Shown here: positions 1-8,419 of the stretch, one piece after another
Layout of the letters: each line of letters opens with the position of its first letter
How positions within the stretch are numbered: position 1 is the stretch's first letter
Assembly (NCBI GenBank): GCA_027624715.1
Contig: JAQBTV010000003.1
Coordinates: 62,001 to 126,000, forward strand
Origin: Pseudomonadota bacterium
GTDB lineage: Bacteria > Pseudomonadota > Gammaproteobacteria > Burkholderiales > Eutrophovitaceae
Direction: 5' to 3'
Length of the DNA: 64,000 nt
Program-made: the position numbers and the translations under genes
The notes under the pieces: generated by a model
The model's input: the letters and a program-made list of their open reading frames with translations, nothing else
Database searches by the model: none
What the model was told of the DNA's origin: nothing

Positions 1-83
1 GGTTGTCGATATGGGGCTTCAAGGTGTAAGTTGTAGGCATCACTACCAAAAGAGTTACCGTCACACTAGGTTACCTCAAAAAA

Positions 84-806
84 ATGCCGCCTCACGAAAA
101 AACAAAGATAAAACGAAACATGCTTGAAAACGACTCCGTGCGACGAGCAGTGGAGCAATCAGGGCATAGCGCAATCATGCTCTCGGAAGAACAACTACTT
201 GACTCCTTGAACAGAACCCTGAAAGAACAACCTAAAAATCAACCTATTTGGGTTTTTGGCTACGGGTCACTCATCTGGAACCCGATGTTGGAGTATGTCG
301 ACAAGCGCCCAGCCCTAATTCATGGTTACCACCGTGGATTCTATTGTTGGTCTCGGATTAACCGAGGATCTCCCGAGAATCCAGGCTTAGTTCTAGCACT
401 TGATTACGGCGGATCATGCCGAGGAATCGCATATCAATTGCAGGCAGAAAAAAAAGGGATAAACCTCCTAATACTTTGGAGACGAGAAATGTTGGGCAAT
501 GTCTATATTCCAAAATGGGTACGGGCCGAAACAGCCCAAGGCGTTATACACGCAGTCACCTTCGTCATTGACCGGTCAAGTTCTGCGTATGCCGGAAAAT
601 TGGATGAAGATCGAGTCGTCTCAATTGCCATGAAAGCGTCTGGACACTACGGATCGTGTTCTGATTACTTAATCGATACCGCAGAGAGTTTGAAGCAAGA
701 AAACATACGAGATAATAAAATTTTTCGATTGGCGAGCAAGCTCTTAAGCCGCAGGGGGCATCTGTCGAATACGAATGATTATCCAACCAACGATAATCAA
801 AGGTAA
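84..806 (+). CDS. ChaC-like gamma-glutamylcyclotransferase
   Basis: Resembles ChaC/GGCT-fold enzymes, which cleave the gamma-glutamyl group of glutathione to give 5-oxoproline in the cytosol. The family glycine loop FGYGSLIWNP is at about residues 58-67. The motif LWRREMLGNVYIPKWV (about 130-145) holds the Glu typical of bacterial ChaC proteins. The first 50 residues have no family match, and Met codons at 120 and 177 are alternative starts; none has a clear ribosome binding site. The last 20 or so residues, after LASKLLS, lie beyond the usual domain end and overlap the 3' end of the convergent transporter gene. The family call is good, the exact start is not. Confidence 0.85.
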   Translation: MPPHEKTKIKRNMLENDSVRRAVEQSGHSAIMLSEEQLLDSLNRTLKEQPKNQPIWVFGYGSLIWNPMLEYVDKRPALIHGYHRGFYCWSRINRGSPENPGLVLALDYGGSCRGIAYQLQAEKKGINLLILWRREMLGNVYIPKWVRAETAQGVIHAVTFVIDRSSSAYAGKLDEDRVVSIAMKASGHYGSCSDYLIDTAESLKQENIRDNKIFRLASKLLSRRGHLSNTNDYPTNDNQR

Positions 807-1961
807 GGTGTTCCAAAGCAAGCCGTTCACAAAAGCAGCGTCATACCCTCCAGTGAGATCAAAAAGATACCCAGGCGCCCACCCACCAACAGCCATACCC
901 AACACAGACGCCATCATCACCATACCAACCCGCTCTCCGACCACCCTTTGAGGAAAGTACTCTCGAACCGCCATAGCGTAAGCTGGCACAATGCCACCTT
1001 GAAATAAACCAAAGATCGCTGAGATGAGGTAAAGCGAGACAAGCGTATCAAAAAATAAGAATAGCGCTAGTCCAATGCCTTGTAGAAATACCCCTATTAT
1101 TGCCGTCTTCAAGCCGCCTATGTGATCGGACAACCAACCAAATCCCAGACGGCTGACCACGCCAAAAGCAAGCATTACTGACAGCATTTTTGCTCCGGTG
1201 GCCGTGCCAAAACCCAAGTCCCCACAAAATGCAACCAGATGAACCTGAGGCATAGACATCGCGACACAACAACAAAAAACTGAAATCATGAGTAAGGTAA
1301 TCAACCAAAAAGGGGAAACCGGCCATCTGGTAAGTGATGATGCTTGCCCCGCAACGGCGGCTTGTCCTTGTCTTGTTGGCGTACGTCTCAAGACTAAAGA
1401 CAAAGGCAACGCTAAAACAAGAAGTGTTATGCCAACAATCCAGTAAGTCTGCCGCCAACCAAAATCTTGTATAGTCGCCTCCAAAATAGTTGGCCAGATA
1501 GCACCTGACAAATACTGGCCGCTGGCGATAATGCCGACTGCGGCGCCCTTACGGCGCTCGAACCAATGAGATACGTGAGCGATAAGTGGCCCAAACGTGG
1601 TTGACGTGCCAACACCGATCAATAAACCATGCGATACACTCAAAAACCCAACGCCAGTGGCAAACGAGGCCAAACCATAGCCTGCAGCCATCGCAAAGAT
1701 GCCAACTACTACAGTTTTGTAGATCCCGTGCTTGTCCGAAAAACGACCAAACGCAATACCGCCCAAGCCATACCCAATCATCGTAGAGACGTATGGAAAA
1801 GATGCCTGCGCCCTCGTAATTCCCAGGTCTAATTGAATGGCTGGCAAACTAACCACGATGGACCACATCCCAACCCCAACAACGACAGACATCAAAAGCA
1901 CGAGACATAATCGACACCATGCCGCAGCCGAATCAACTAACAATGATTTTTCTCTACCCAT
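744..1961 (-). CDS. MFS transporter, 12-helix, substrate unknown
   Basis: A hydrophobic protein of about 400 residues with regularly spaced membrane segments. It carries the MFS loop motif GRFSDKHG between helices 2 and 3 and a matching GFGWLSDHIGG in the second half, so both six-helix bundles are present. The overall style resembles oxalate/formate- and monocarboxylate-type MFS carriers, but the substrate cannot be read from sequence. ATG at 1961 is chosen; an in-frame GTG at 1994 would add 11 residues, and neither has a visible ribosome binding site. It is divergent from the acyl-CoA ligase operon, so a shared carboxylate substrate is possible but unproven. Its 3' end overlaps the cyclotransferase gene by 63 bases. 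Confidence 0.85.
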   Translation of the reverse strand: MGREKSLLVDSAAAWCRLCLVLLMSVVVGVGMWSIVVSLPAIQLDLGITRAQASFPYVSTMIGYGLGGIAFGRFSDKHGIYKTVVVGIFAMAAGYGLASFATGVGFLSVSHGLLIGVGTSTTFGPLIAHVSHWFERRKGAAVGIIASGQYLSGAIWPTILEATIQDFGWRQTYWIVGITLLVLALPLSLVLRRTPTRQGQAAVAGQASSLTRWPVSPFWLITLLMISVFCCCVAMSMPQVHLVAFCGDLGFGTATGAKMLSVMLAFGVVSRLGFGWLSDHIGGLKTAIIGVFLQGIGLALFLFFDTLVSLYLISAIFGLFQGGIVPAYAMAVREYFPQRVVGERVGMVMMASVLGMAVGGWAPGYLFDLTGGYDAAFVNGLLWNTLPLIIVGWIIIRIRQMPPAA

Positions 1962-2100
1962 GCGCAAAATTTGTCCGAATAAAAGTAAATGCACCTATTA
2001 TCGTATTCGCTTGGTACAAACAGCGCATTTGCCCTTTGTATTCATAGCCGATTTGTACTAGAGTAATTGTATAAGTAATAAGGGCACGTTAGTGGCTCAT

Positions 2101-2106
2101 GAGGAG
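2101..2106 (+). promoter_or_regulatory. Ribosome binding site that decides the acyl-CoA ligase start
   Basis: GAGGAG lies immediately inside the longest reading frame, overlapping the last base of the ATG at 2099. It sits 7 bases before an in-frame TTG at 2114 and 4 before a TTG at 2111. The ATG at 2099 has no such element upstream, so TTG 2114 is the better start. Confidence 0.55.
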
Positions 2107-2113
2107 AAAATTG

Positions 2114-4075
2114 TTGAAAGACAAAAACCCGAGTTCTCGGGACGATACGTTGTGTGCGTTAATTTTGAAAAACGCCAAGACCATAGCATCTAAAACAGCC
2201 ATTCGAAAAAAAGATCTTGGCATCTGGCAAAGCTGGAACTGGTCTGCGGTTGCTGATGAAGTTAAATGGCTTGCCGGAGGGCTTGCATCAAAGGGCTATG
2301 TCAGGGGAAATACCCTAGCCATCATCGGTGACAACGCGCCTCGTCTGTATTGGTCTTTCGCGGCATCACAATCCCTTGGAGGAATTCCCGTTCCACTCTA
2401 TCAAGACGCGATCGCTGAGGAAATGATCTCCTTCCTTAACGACGCAGAAATCCAGTTTGCGGTTGTCGAAAACCAAGAACAAGTCGATAAACTGCTTGAA
2501 ATCATGCCTCGATGTAGCAAGTTACGATGCATCATTTACGACGAGCCAAGAGGGATGCGCCACTATGATCATCCCGCTGTCATAGCTTACGAAGACATTC
2601 GGAGCCTCGGCCATAAATTCATAGAAGAAAAACCTGACTTTCTCGAGCGCGAACTCGAAAAATGTCATACGGACGATGTGTCAGTCATTCTCTATACCTC
2701 TGGAACAACGAGTAAGCCCAAAGGAGTATGTTTAACGCATCGAGCATGTATTCATGTCGCTAGAGCAGATATGAATTTCGACGGGTACAGTGACGATGGT
2801 GAAATTCTTTCCTACCTACCAATGGCGTGGGTCGGGGATCATTTATTTAGTTATGTTCAATCCATCGTAACGGGTTATACCGTTAACTGCCCGGAATCGT
2901 CGGAAACCGTAATGATCGACATGAGAGAAATTGGGCCCACATACTATTTTGCACCACCAAGCGTCTTTGAAAGCTTGCTGACCCTAGTCACGATACGCAT
3001 GGAGGATGCGAGCAACCTCAAGAAATGGCTCTACAAAACCTTCATGGCGGTTGCACACAAATCAGGCCTCGATATCATAGATGGGAGAGCGGTCTCTTTA
3101 AAAAACCGAATCCTTTATTTTCTCGGCAATATTTTTATATACGCTCCCCTGAGAAATAATCTCGGAATGAGCCGCGTCAAAGTAGCCTACACCGGTGGGG
3201 CAGCCATTGGTCCTGACCTTTACCGGTTCTATAGATCAATTGGCATTAATCTAAAACAGCTCTATGGGCAAACGGAAACGCTCGCTCATGTATGTAAGCA
3301 ACCCAATGGGGAGACCCGTTTGGATTCAGTAGGTAGGCCTATGCCTGGCGTGGACATTAAAGTGGGCGATAAAGGCGAGATTTTAGTTAAAAGTCCGGGG
3401 CTATTAAAGGAATACTACAAAAACCCACAGGCGACAGAAGAGTCAATCACTCGAGATGGATTTTTTAGAACAGGAGATGCCGGTTTTGTTGATCAGAATG
3501 GTCATCTTAAGATCATAGATCGAGCAAAGGACGTTGGTACATTGAATGACGGTACGATGTTCGCTCCTCAATTTCTAGAAAATAAACTTAAATTTTTTCC
3601 ATTCATTAAAGAGGCGGTCTGTTTCGGGAATAAGCGTGATGCGGTATGCGCCTTCATAAACATTGAAATGGACGCTGTCGGGAATTGGGCTGAGAGACAA
3701 GGCCTTGGTTACTCAGGCTACGTTGATTTGGCTAGCAAACCGGAAGTTTACAAGTTGCTACAAAGCTGCATTGAACAAGTTAACCAAGACCTCGCTCGGG
3801 AGGAAACCCTGTCAGGCGCGCAAATTAAAAGGTTCCTTATTCTTCATAAAGAACTGGATGCCGATGATGATGAGCTCACCCGAACTAGAAAAGTTCGTCG
3901 CAATTTTGTCGCTGAAAAATATGAGGTACTAGTCTCAGCGCTTTATAATGGTGCTAGAGAATGCTTCATAGAGACCCAGATGAAATTTGAAGACGGTCGC
4001 GCTGGGACAATATCTGCAAACATCTCCATCATTGATACAAAAATAACCCAATCCAACCTAGAGGTAACCGCATAA
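2114..4075 (+). CDS. Long-chain-type acyl-CoA synthetase (AMP-forming)
   Basis: An ANL-superfamily ligase that activates a carboxylic acid through an acyl-AMP to the CoA thioester. The AMP-binding P-loop YTSGTTSKPKGV lies near residue 200, the YGQTE motif near 390, and the RTGDAGFVDQNG/IDRAKD hinge near 455-475. At about 650 residues it matches the long FadD15/ACSL-like branch rather than short acetyl-CoA synthetases. It opens an operon that continues with LivG 15 bases downstream (from ATG 4091), so its substrate is probably what the ABC importer brings in. The start is taken as TTG because a strong ribosome binding site lies just upstream of it; ATG 2099 adds five residues. The actual acid is unknown. 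Confidence 0.88.
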   Translation: MKDKNPSSRDDTLCALILKNAKTIASKTAIRKKDLGIWQSWNWSAVADEVKWLAGGLASKGYVRGNTLAIIGDNAPRLYWSFAASQSLGGIPVPLYQDAIAEEMISFLNDAEIQFAVVENQEQVDKLLEIMPRCSKLRCIIYDEPRGMRHYDHPAVIAYEDIRSLGHKFIEEKPDFLERELEKCHTDDVSVILYTSGTTSKPKGVCLTHRACIHVARADMNFDGYSDDGEILSYLPMAWVGDHLFSYVQSIVTGYTVNCPESSETVMIDMREIGPTYYFAPPSVFESLLTLVTIRMEDASNLKKWLYKTFMAVAHKSGLDIIDGRAVSLKNRILYFLGNIFIYAPLRNNLGMSRVKVAYTGGAAIGPDLYRFYRSIGINLKQLYGQTETLAHVCKQPNGETRLDSVGRPMPGVDIKVGDKGEILVKSPGLLKEYYKNPQATEESITRDGFFRTGDAGFVDQNGHLKIIDRAKDVGTLNDGTMFAPQFLENKLKFFPFIKEAVCFGNKRDAVCAFINIEMDAVGNWAERQGLGYSGYVDLASKPEVYKLLQSCIEQVNQDLAREETLSGAQIKRFLILHKELDADDDELTRTRKVRRNFVAEKYEVLVSALYNGARECFIETQMKFEDGRAGTISANISIIDTKITQSNLEVTA

Positions 4076-4090
4076 ACTGCGGCAGTACCT

Positions 4091-4882
4091 ATGAATGATA
4101 CCGATCGAAAGTTAGGTCCCATAATATTAAAAGTTCAAGGTATTTCACTCGCATTTGGGGGTGTTAAAGCGCTCACCGACATCAGTTTCGAAGTGAGGGG
4201 ACATGAAATTTTAGCGATCATTGGCCCTAATGGAGCAGGCAAGAGCTCAATGCTGAATGTGCTCAATGGCGTGTATCACCCTAACGCCGGATCAATTACC
4301 TACAAAGGCAATGTCCGGCAACAAATGAGGCCGCATGAGGCCGCATCTCAGGGAATCGCGCGTACATTTCAAAATATTGCTTTATTTAAAGGTATGTCCG
4401 TTTTGGATAACATCATGACAGGTCGCACTTTGAAAATGAGTGCCGGTTTCCTGGCCCAATGTTTACACATTGGCCCCGCACGCAACGAAGAGATTGAGCA
4501 TAGAAAAAAGGTTGAGGGAATCATCGATTTTCTTCAAATTCAATCAATTAGGAAAACTCCAGTTGGGCGATTGCCCTACGGTCTACAGAAACGTGTAGAG
4601 CTTGGCAGAGCCCTAGCTGCAGAGCCCGAGTTGCTGCTTCTTGACGAACCGATGGCCGGTATGAACATCGAGGAAAAAGAAGACATGAGTCGTTTCATCC
4701 TCGATGTCAATGACGAATTTGGGACAACAATTGTTCTTATAGAACACGATATGGGGGTGGTTATGGATTTGTCTGACCGAATCATCGTGCTTGATTACGG
4801 TAAAAAGATTGGTGACGGAACGCCAACTGAAATCAGGGCTAATAAAAAAGTAATTGACGCTTATTTAGGCGTAGCAGATTAA
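4091..4882 (+). CDS. livG: HAAT-family ABC transporter ATPase, LivG type
   Basis: One of two nucleotide-binding subunits of a branched-chain-amino-acid-type importer, acting at the inner face of the cytoplasmic membrane. Walker A GPNGAGKS is at residues 45-52, the Q-loop Gln near 94, a divergent signature LPYGLQKR at 161-168, and Walker B LLLLDEP at 181-187 with the catalytic Glu at 186. The switch His is in IEHDMG. Length (263) is normal for LivG. It follows the acyl-CoA ligase by 15 bases and precedes the LivH permease. The liv name describes the family: the adjacent acyl-CoA ligases suggest a carboxylic acid, perhaps aromatic, rather than leucine as substrate. Confidence 0.92.
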   Translation: MNDTDRKLGPIILKVQGISLAFGGVKALTDISFEVRGHEILAIIGPNGAGKSSMLNVLNGVYHPNAGSITYKGNVRQQMRPHEAASQGIARTFQNIALFKGMSVLDNIMTGRTLKMSAGFLAQCLHIGPARNEEIEHRKKVEGIIDFLQIQSIRKTPVGRLPYGLQKRVELGRALAAEPELLLLDEPMAGMNIEEKEDMSRFILDVNDEFGTTIVLIEHDMGVVMDLSDRIIVLDYGKKIGDGTPTEIRANKKVIDAYLGVAD

Positions 4883-4896
4883 TTGGAACAGAGGAA

Positions 4897-4920
4897 CTAG
4901 AACTATAAGACTAGTTCTAG
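4897..4920 (+). repeat. Perfect 9-base inverted repeat between livG and livH
   Basis: CTAGAACTA (4897-4905) and TAGTTCTAG (4912-4920) form a perfect 9-bp stem with a 6-base loop in the 57-base spacer between the ATPase and permease genes. No T-run follows, so it is not a classical terminator. It may set relative mRNA levels within the operon or act as a processing site; function is inferred only. Confidence 0.6.
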
Positions 4921-4939
4921 CTCGATTGGGATCATAAAT

Positions 4940-5851
4940 ATGGGATTTTTCGTTGAAGTTTTAATCAGTGGCTTAATGGCTGGGGTGCTTTATTCATTAG
5001 TTGCTCTCGGATTTGTACTTATTTTTAAGGCCTCGGGTGTCTTTAATTTTGCGCAAGGCGCTATGGTTTTGTTTGCCGCGCTCACATTCGTAAGGCTATT
5101 GGATATCTTAAAAGATACATTCGCCCCCATCACACTCGCCCTCATCTTAACAATAGTCATGATGTTCATGCTGGCGATGGCGATCGAAAGGTTAGTTCTT
5201 CGCCCGTTAGTCAACCAACCGGGTATCTCACTATTCATGGCGACCCTCGGCGTTGCGTATTTTTTAGACGGATTTGGTCAAACACTTTGGGGTAGCGACA
5301 TCTACACTTTGAATATTGGCATTCCCAAGGGCTCCCTGTCCATCTTGGAATCTGTATTTGAAGGTGGCGTACTGGTCGCCAAAGAAGACCTAGTAGCAAC
5401 GGTCATTGCAGGTGTCCTCGTGGTAACACTGGCCATATTCTTTCAAAAAACCCGCATTGGCCGAGCGCTACGTGCAGTCGCTGATGATCATCAAGCCGCG
5501 CAATCTATCGGTATCCCCCTTAACTATATTTGGGTTATTGTCTGGACCGTTGCAGGGTTAGTCGCACTTGTTGCCGGCGTAATTTGGGGTTCTAAACTTG
5601 GCGTGCAGTTTTCTCTATCGCTGATTGCACTAAAGGCACTGCCTGTGCTGATTCTTGGTGGTTTCGAATCCGTTTTAGGTGCCGTGATCGGCGGCCTTAT
5701 CATTGGAGCTGGAGAAAAATTAGCAGAAATTTATCTTGGTCCTTATGTAGGTGGTGGTATCGAATATTGGTTCGCGTACATGCTTGCACTCGGGTTTTTG
5801 ATATTGAGGCCGCAAGGTCTCTTCGGTGAAGTTCATATTGATCGTGTTTGA
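4940..5851 (+). CDS. livH: HAAT-family ABC permease, LivH type
   Basis: Inner-membrane permease subunit of the importer. It has about eight hydrophobic segments and begins with the family-typical run GLMAGVLYSLVALGFVLIFK. The FNFAQGAMV stretch near residue 37 and the C-terminal LRPQGLFGE are hallmarks of LivH proteins. Length (303) is normal. It pairs with LivM 41 bases downstream to form the channel. The inverted repeat in front of it separates it from livG, but all genes share strand and close spacing, so a single transcript is likely. Confidence 0.92.
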   Translation: MGFFVEVLISGLMAGVLYSLVALGFVLIFKASGVFNFAQGAMVLFAALTFVRLLDILKDTFAPITLALILTIVMMFMLAMAIERLVLRPLVNQPGISLFMATLGVAYFLDGFGQTLWGSDIYTLNIGIPKGSLSILESVFEGGVLVAKEDLVATVIAGVLVVTLAIFFQKTRIGRALRAVADDHQAAQSIGIPLNYIWVIVWTVAGLVALVAGVIWGSKLGVQFSLSLIALKALPVLILGGFESVLGAVIGGLIIGAGEKLAEIYLGPYVGGGIEYWFAYMLALGFLILRPQGLFGEVHIDRV

Positions 5852-5892
5852 TCAAATATCCAATATTCGTCTAATCACTTTATGATCTAACA

Positions 5893-6957
5893 ATGTTTTA
5901 TAGAGAAGCCGGACAATTTAAGACAAGCTATAAGGCGGACCAGGCCGTTTTCCCGATATTTCAGGACAAAATATTTGTCGCCATTTGGCTGTTCATCGGT
6001 TTTGTCGTTGTGCCGATGCTAGCTAGTGAGTACATGTTTCGAGCAATATTTATACCAGTCATCATCATGGCGCTGGCCGCTATTGGTCTGAACCTGCTCG
6101 TGGGTTATTGCGGACAAGTCTCGCTGGGATCAGGAGCATTTATGGCTGTTGGCGCTTATGCTGCTTACAATTTCATGATTCGCGTTCCTGAGCTCAATCC
6201 ATTAATTTGCTTTTTAATTGGCGGTCTTTCTGCAACAGTCGTCGGCGTTATTTTTGGTATTCCCAGCCTGAGGATAAAGGGTTTTTATCTCGCGGTAGCG
6301 ACGCTTGCTCTCCAATTTTTCACTGATTGGACCTTCAGCCGAATCGATTGGTTTACCAACTACACACCATCCGGCTCGATAGCGGTACAGCCCATCGAAG
6401 TCTTGGGAGTGGTATTTGATTCGCCCCTTAGAAAATATTTGTTATGCCTAGTCTTTTTAGTCATTTTTACTATTATCGGAAAGAATATTGTCCGAGGTAG
6501 AATAGGCAGAGCTTGGATGGCGACCCGCGATATGGATGTCGCCGCGGAAATCATCGGAATACGACCGGCATACGCTAAACTGACTGCGTTTGCGGTGAGT
6601 TCATTTTTCATTGGTGTCGCTGGCGCCCTTTGGGCATTTCTACATCTGGGCTCCTGGGAGCCGCTCGCGTTTGATATCAATCTATCGTTCAGAATCTTTT
6701 TCATGGTGATCATTGGAGGGTTAGGTTCAATCGTAGGCGGCATGCTCGGTGCGGCTTTCATCACATTGTTGCCTCTGTTTCTCAACCAACTACCTGTGTG
6801 GCTGGGGATCAATATATCCACCGCTATGATTTCGCACTTGGAATTTATGATTTTTGGTGCGTTGATTATTTTCTTTTTAGCAGTCGAACCGCTGGGTCTT
6901 GCAAGGATTTGGCAAATTAGCAAAGAAAAGCTCCGTTTGTGGCCGTTCCCTCACTAA
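5893..6957 (+). CDS. livM: HAAT-family ABC permease, LivM type
   Basis: Second membrane subunit of the importer. After a hydrophilic N-terminal stretch of about 25 residues come roughly ten membrane segments. Family motifs include LNLLVGYCGQVSLGSGAFMA near residue 67, the GRAWMATRDMDVAAEIIG cytosolic loop near 210 that contacts the ATPases, and the GGLGSIVGGMLGA motif near 275. Length (354) is typical. The coupling loop is intact, which supports a working transporter. It is followed by 61 bases and then the binding protein, which has its own strong ribosome binding site. Confidence 0.92.
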   Translation: MFYREAGQFKTSYKADQAVFPIFQDKIFVAIWLFIGFVVVPMLASEYMFRAIFIPVIIMALAAIGLNLLVGYCGQVSLGSGAFMAVGAYAAYNFMIRVPELNPLICFLIGGLSATVVGVIFGIPSLRIKGFYLAVATLALQFFTDWTFSRIDWFTNYTPSGSIAVQPIEVLGVVFDSPLRKYLLCLVFLVIFTIIGKNIVRGRIGRAWMATRDMDVAAEIIGIRPAYAKLTAFAVSSFFIGVAGALWAFLHLGSWEPLAFDINLSFRIFFMVIIGGLGSIVGGMLGAAFITLLPLFLNQLPVWLGINISTAMISHLEFMIFGALIIFFLAVEPLGLARIWQISKEKLRLWPFPH

Positions 6958-7005
6958 AAATATGCGAACGAATCACTGATATACAATAAAACAGCACAAC
7001 TTACT

Positions 7006-7011
7006 GAGGAG
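7006..7011 (+). promoter_or_regulatory. Strong ribosome binding site for the binding protein
   Basis: GAGGAG ends 7 bases before the ATG at 7019. It is one of the strongest in the operon, in line with the need for an excess of binding protein over the other importer subunits. Confidence 0.6.
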
Positions 7012-7018
7012 AAAGTTT

Positions 7019-8389
7019 ATGAACTATGGTCTTTTATTTAAAGCACTTGTGATTTGCGTGCCGCTCGCTATCGGCGGATGTGGTCAACAAGATTCTGGTA
7101 CCAACACAGGGGCTTCAGGTACGGATGGGGTCATCGTCGATGTATCCGACGCTAAAGCACAATTTGTCCCGGTTCTTTCCTATCGAACAGGTCCCTATGC
7201 ACCCAACGGTACCCCAGTTGCTAATGGCTTTACCGATTATTTGAAACTCATTAATGCAAGAGACGGCGGTATTAACGGGGTCAAGATCAGTTTTGAGGAA
7301 TGTGAGACAGGCTACGCTACGGACCGAAGTATTGAGTGTTACGAGCGCCTCAAAGGTCAAGGGCCGACCGGGGCAGCTGTTTTCAATCCCATGTCTACCG
7401 GTGCCACATTTGCAATCACAGAAAAAGCGCCCGTCGATAAAATTCCGCTGATCACAATGGGCTATGGCAGGTCTGAGTCCCGGAATGGTGGTGTGTTCCC
7501 ATGGAATTTCCCAATCTACGGCACGTATTGGACTGCTGCTGATATTTTAATTACCCACTTGGGCAACATAAATGGAGGCCTCAATAAGCTTAAAGGGAAA
7601 AAAATTGCGTTGGTCTATCACGACTCACCTTTCGGCAAAGAGCCAATCCCGTTACTGGAAAAACGGGCCAGTATGCTCGGCTTTAAGCTGCTCACCATTC
7701 CCGTGACACACCCTGGTGTAGAACAAAAATCCGCTTGGATAAACATACGAAAAGAGCAGCCTGATTATGTATTGCTCTGGGGTTGGGGTGTTATGAACTC
7801 AACTGCCATTAAAGAAGCTACTGGAGTGCTATACCCTCGTGATCAGATGTATGGAGTTTGGTGGGCTGGTTCTGAACCCGACGTTAGACCGGCTGCAGCA
7901 GATGCAGTCGGCTATCAAGCCGTTAGTATGGTTTCATCTGGCCAGGCACAAGTGCACAAAGATATTTTGAGCTACCTCTATGACAAAGGTTTGGGTTCTG
8001 GTGAGAGAGAGGGAGTTGGAGAAGTGCTTTATAACGTGGCCGTAATCAATGCTGCGCTGGTGGTTGAGTCTATTCGAACCGCTCAGTCTAAGTATGGAGA
8101 GAAGCCGCTGACGGGAGAAGAAGTCCGTTGGGGTATTGAGAATTTAAATATCACAGCAGAAGCCATAGAGGCATTGGGCCTCACGGGTTACCTGTACCCA
8201 TTGAACCTGAGCTGCTCAGATCATGAGGGAAAACGCATGGCTCGGCTTCATCGCTGGAATGGTGAATCTTGGGAATATTCTACGGATTGGATAAGTGCCG
8301 ATGATAGCGTTATTAAACCTATGGTTAAAAGTGCTTCGGATGCCTATGCTAAACAAGTTGGTCTCCCAACTATCGCTTGCAGTAGCTAA
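7019..8389 (+). CDS. ABC transporter substrate-binding lipoprotein, LivK type
   Basis: Periplasmic binding protein of the importer. The N-terminus is a lipoprotein signal: hydrophobic core up to about residue 20, then the lipobox IGGC with the acylated Cys at about residue 23, so the mature protein should be membrane-anchored. The rest matches the type I periplasmic fold of LivK-like proteins (ligand-binding start VPVLSYRTGPYAPNG, then INARDGGINGVKI). At 456 residues it is longer than classical LivK (about 370), as is usual in operons that also encode acyl-CoA ligases. The bound ligand cannot be read from sequence; amino-acid specificity should not be assumed. Confidence 0.9.
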   Translation: MNYGLLFKALVICVPLAIGGCGQQDSGTNTGASGTDGVIVDVSDAKAQFVPVLSYRTGPYAPNGTPVANGFTDYLKLINARDGGINGVKISFEECETGYATDRSIECYERLKGQGPTGAAVFNPMSTGATFAITEKAPVDKIPLITMGYGRSESRNGGVFPWNFPIYGTYWTAADILITHLGNINGGLNKLKGKKIALVYHDSPFGKEPIPLLEKRASMLGFKLLTIPVTHPGVEQKSAWINIRKEQPDYVLLWGWGVMNSTAIKEATGVLYPRDQMYGVWWAGSEPDVRPAAADAVGYQAVSMVSSGQAQVHKDILSYLYDKGLGSGEREGVGEVLYNVAVINAALVVESIRTAQSKYGEKPLTGEEVRWGIENLNITAEAIEALGLTGYLYPLNLSCSDHEGKRMARLHRWNGESWEYSTDWISADDSVIKPMVKSASDAYAKQVGLPTIACSS

Positions 8390-8393
8390 AAAA

Positions 8394-8407
8394 ATCAGCA
8401 CGCTGAT
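8394..8407. repeat. Short palindrome between binding-protein and livF genes
   Basis: ATCAGC and GCTGAT flank a 2-base centre in the 30-base spacer after the binding-protein stop. An A-run precedes it, so on the minus strand it would resemble a weak terminator, but no minus-strand gene is present. It may be an mRNA-stabilising element at the 3' end of the binding-protein message. Confidence 0.35.
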
Positions 8408-8419
8408 CAAGGACTGAGA

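Noticed and set aside
1-83. Partial gene at the left edge
   Set aside because: Too short, no frame with recognisable coding features on either strand.
4883-4939. Rho-independent terminator after livG
   Set aside because: Good stem but no U-run follows, and the operon continues with functionally linked genes.
6360-6923. 187-codon minus-strand frame inside livM
   Set aside because: Antisense shadow of a permease; hydrophobic codons in reverse produce long frames of this kind.
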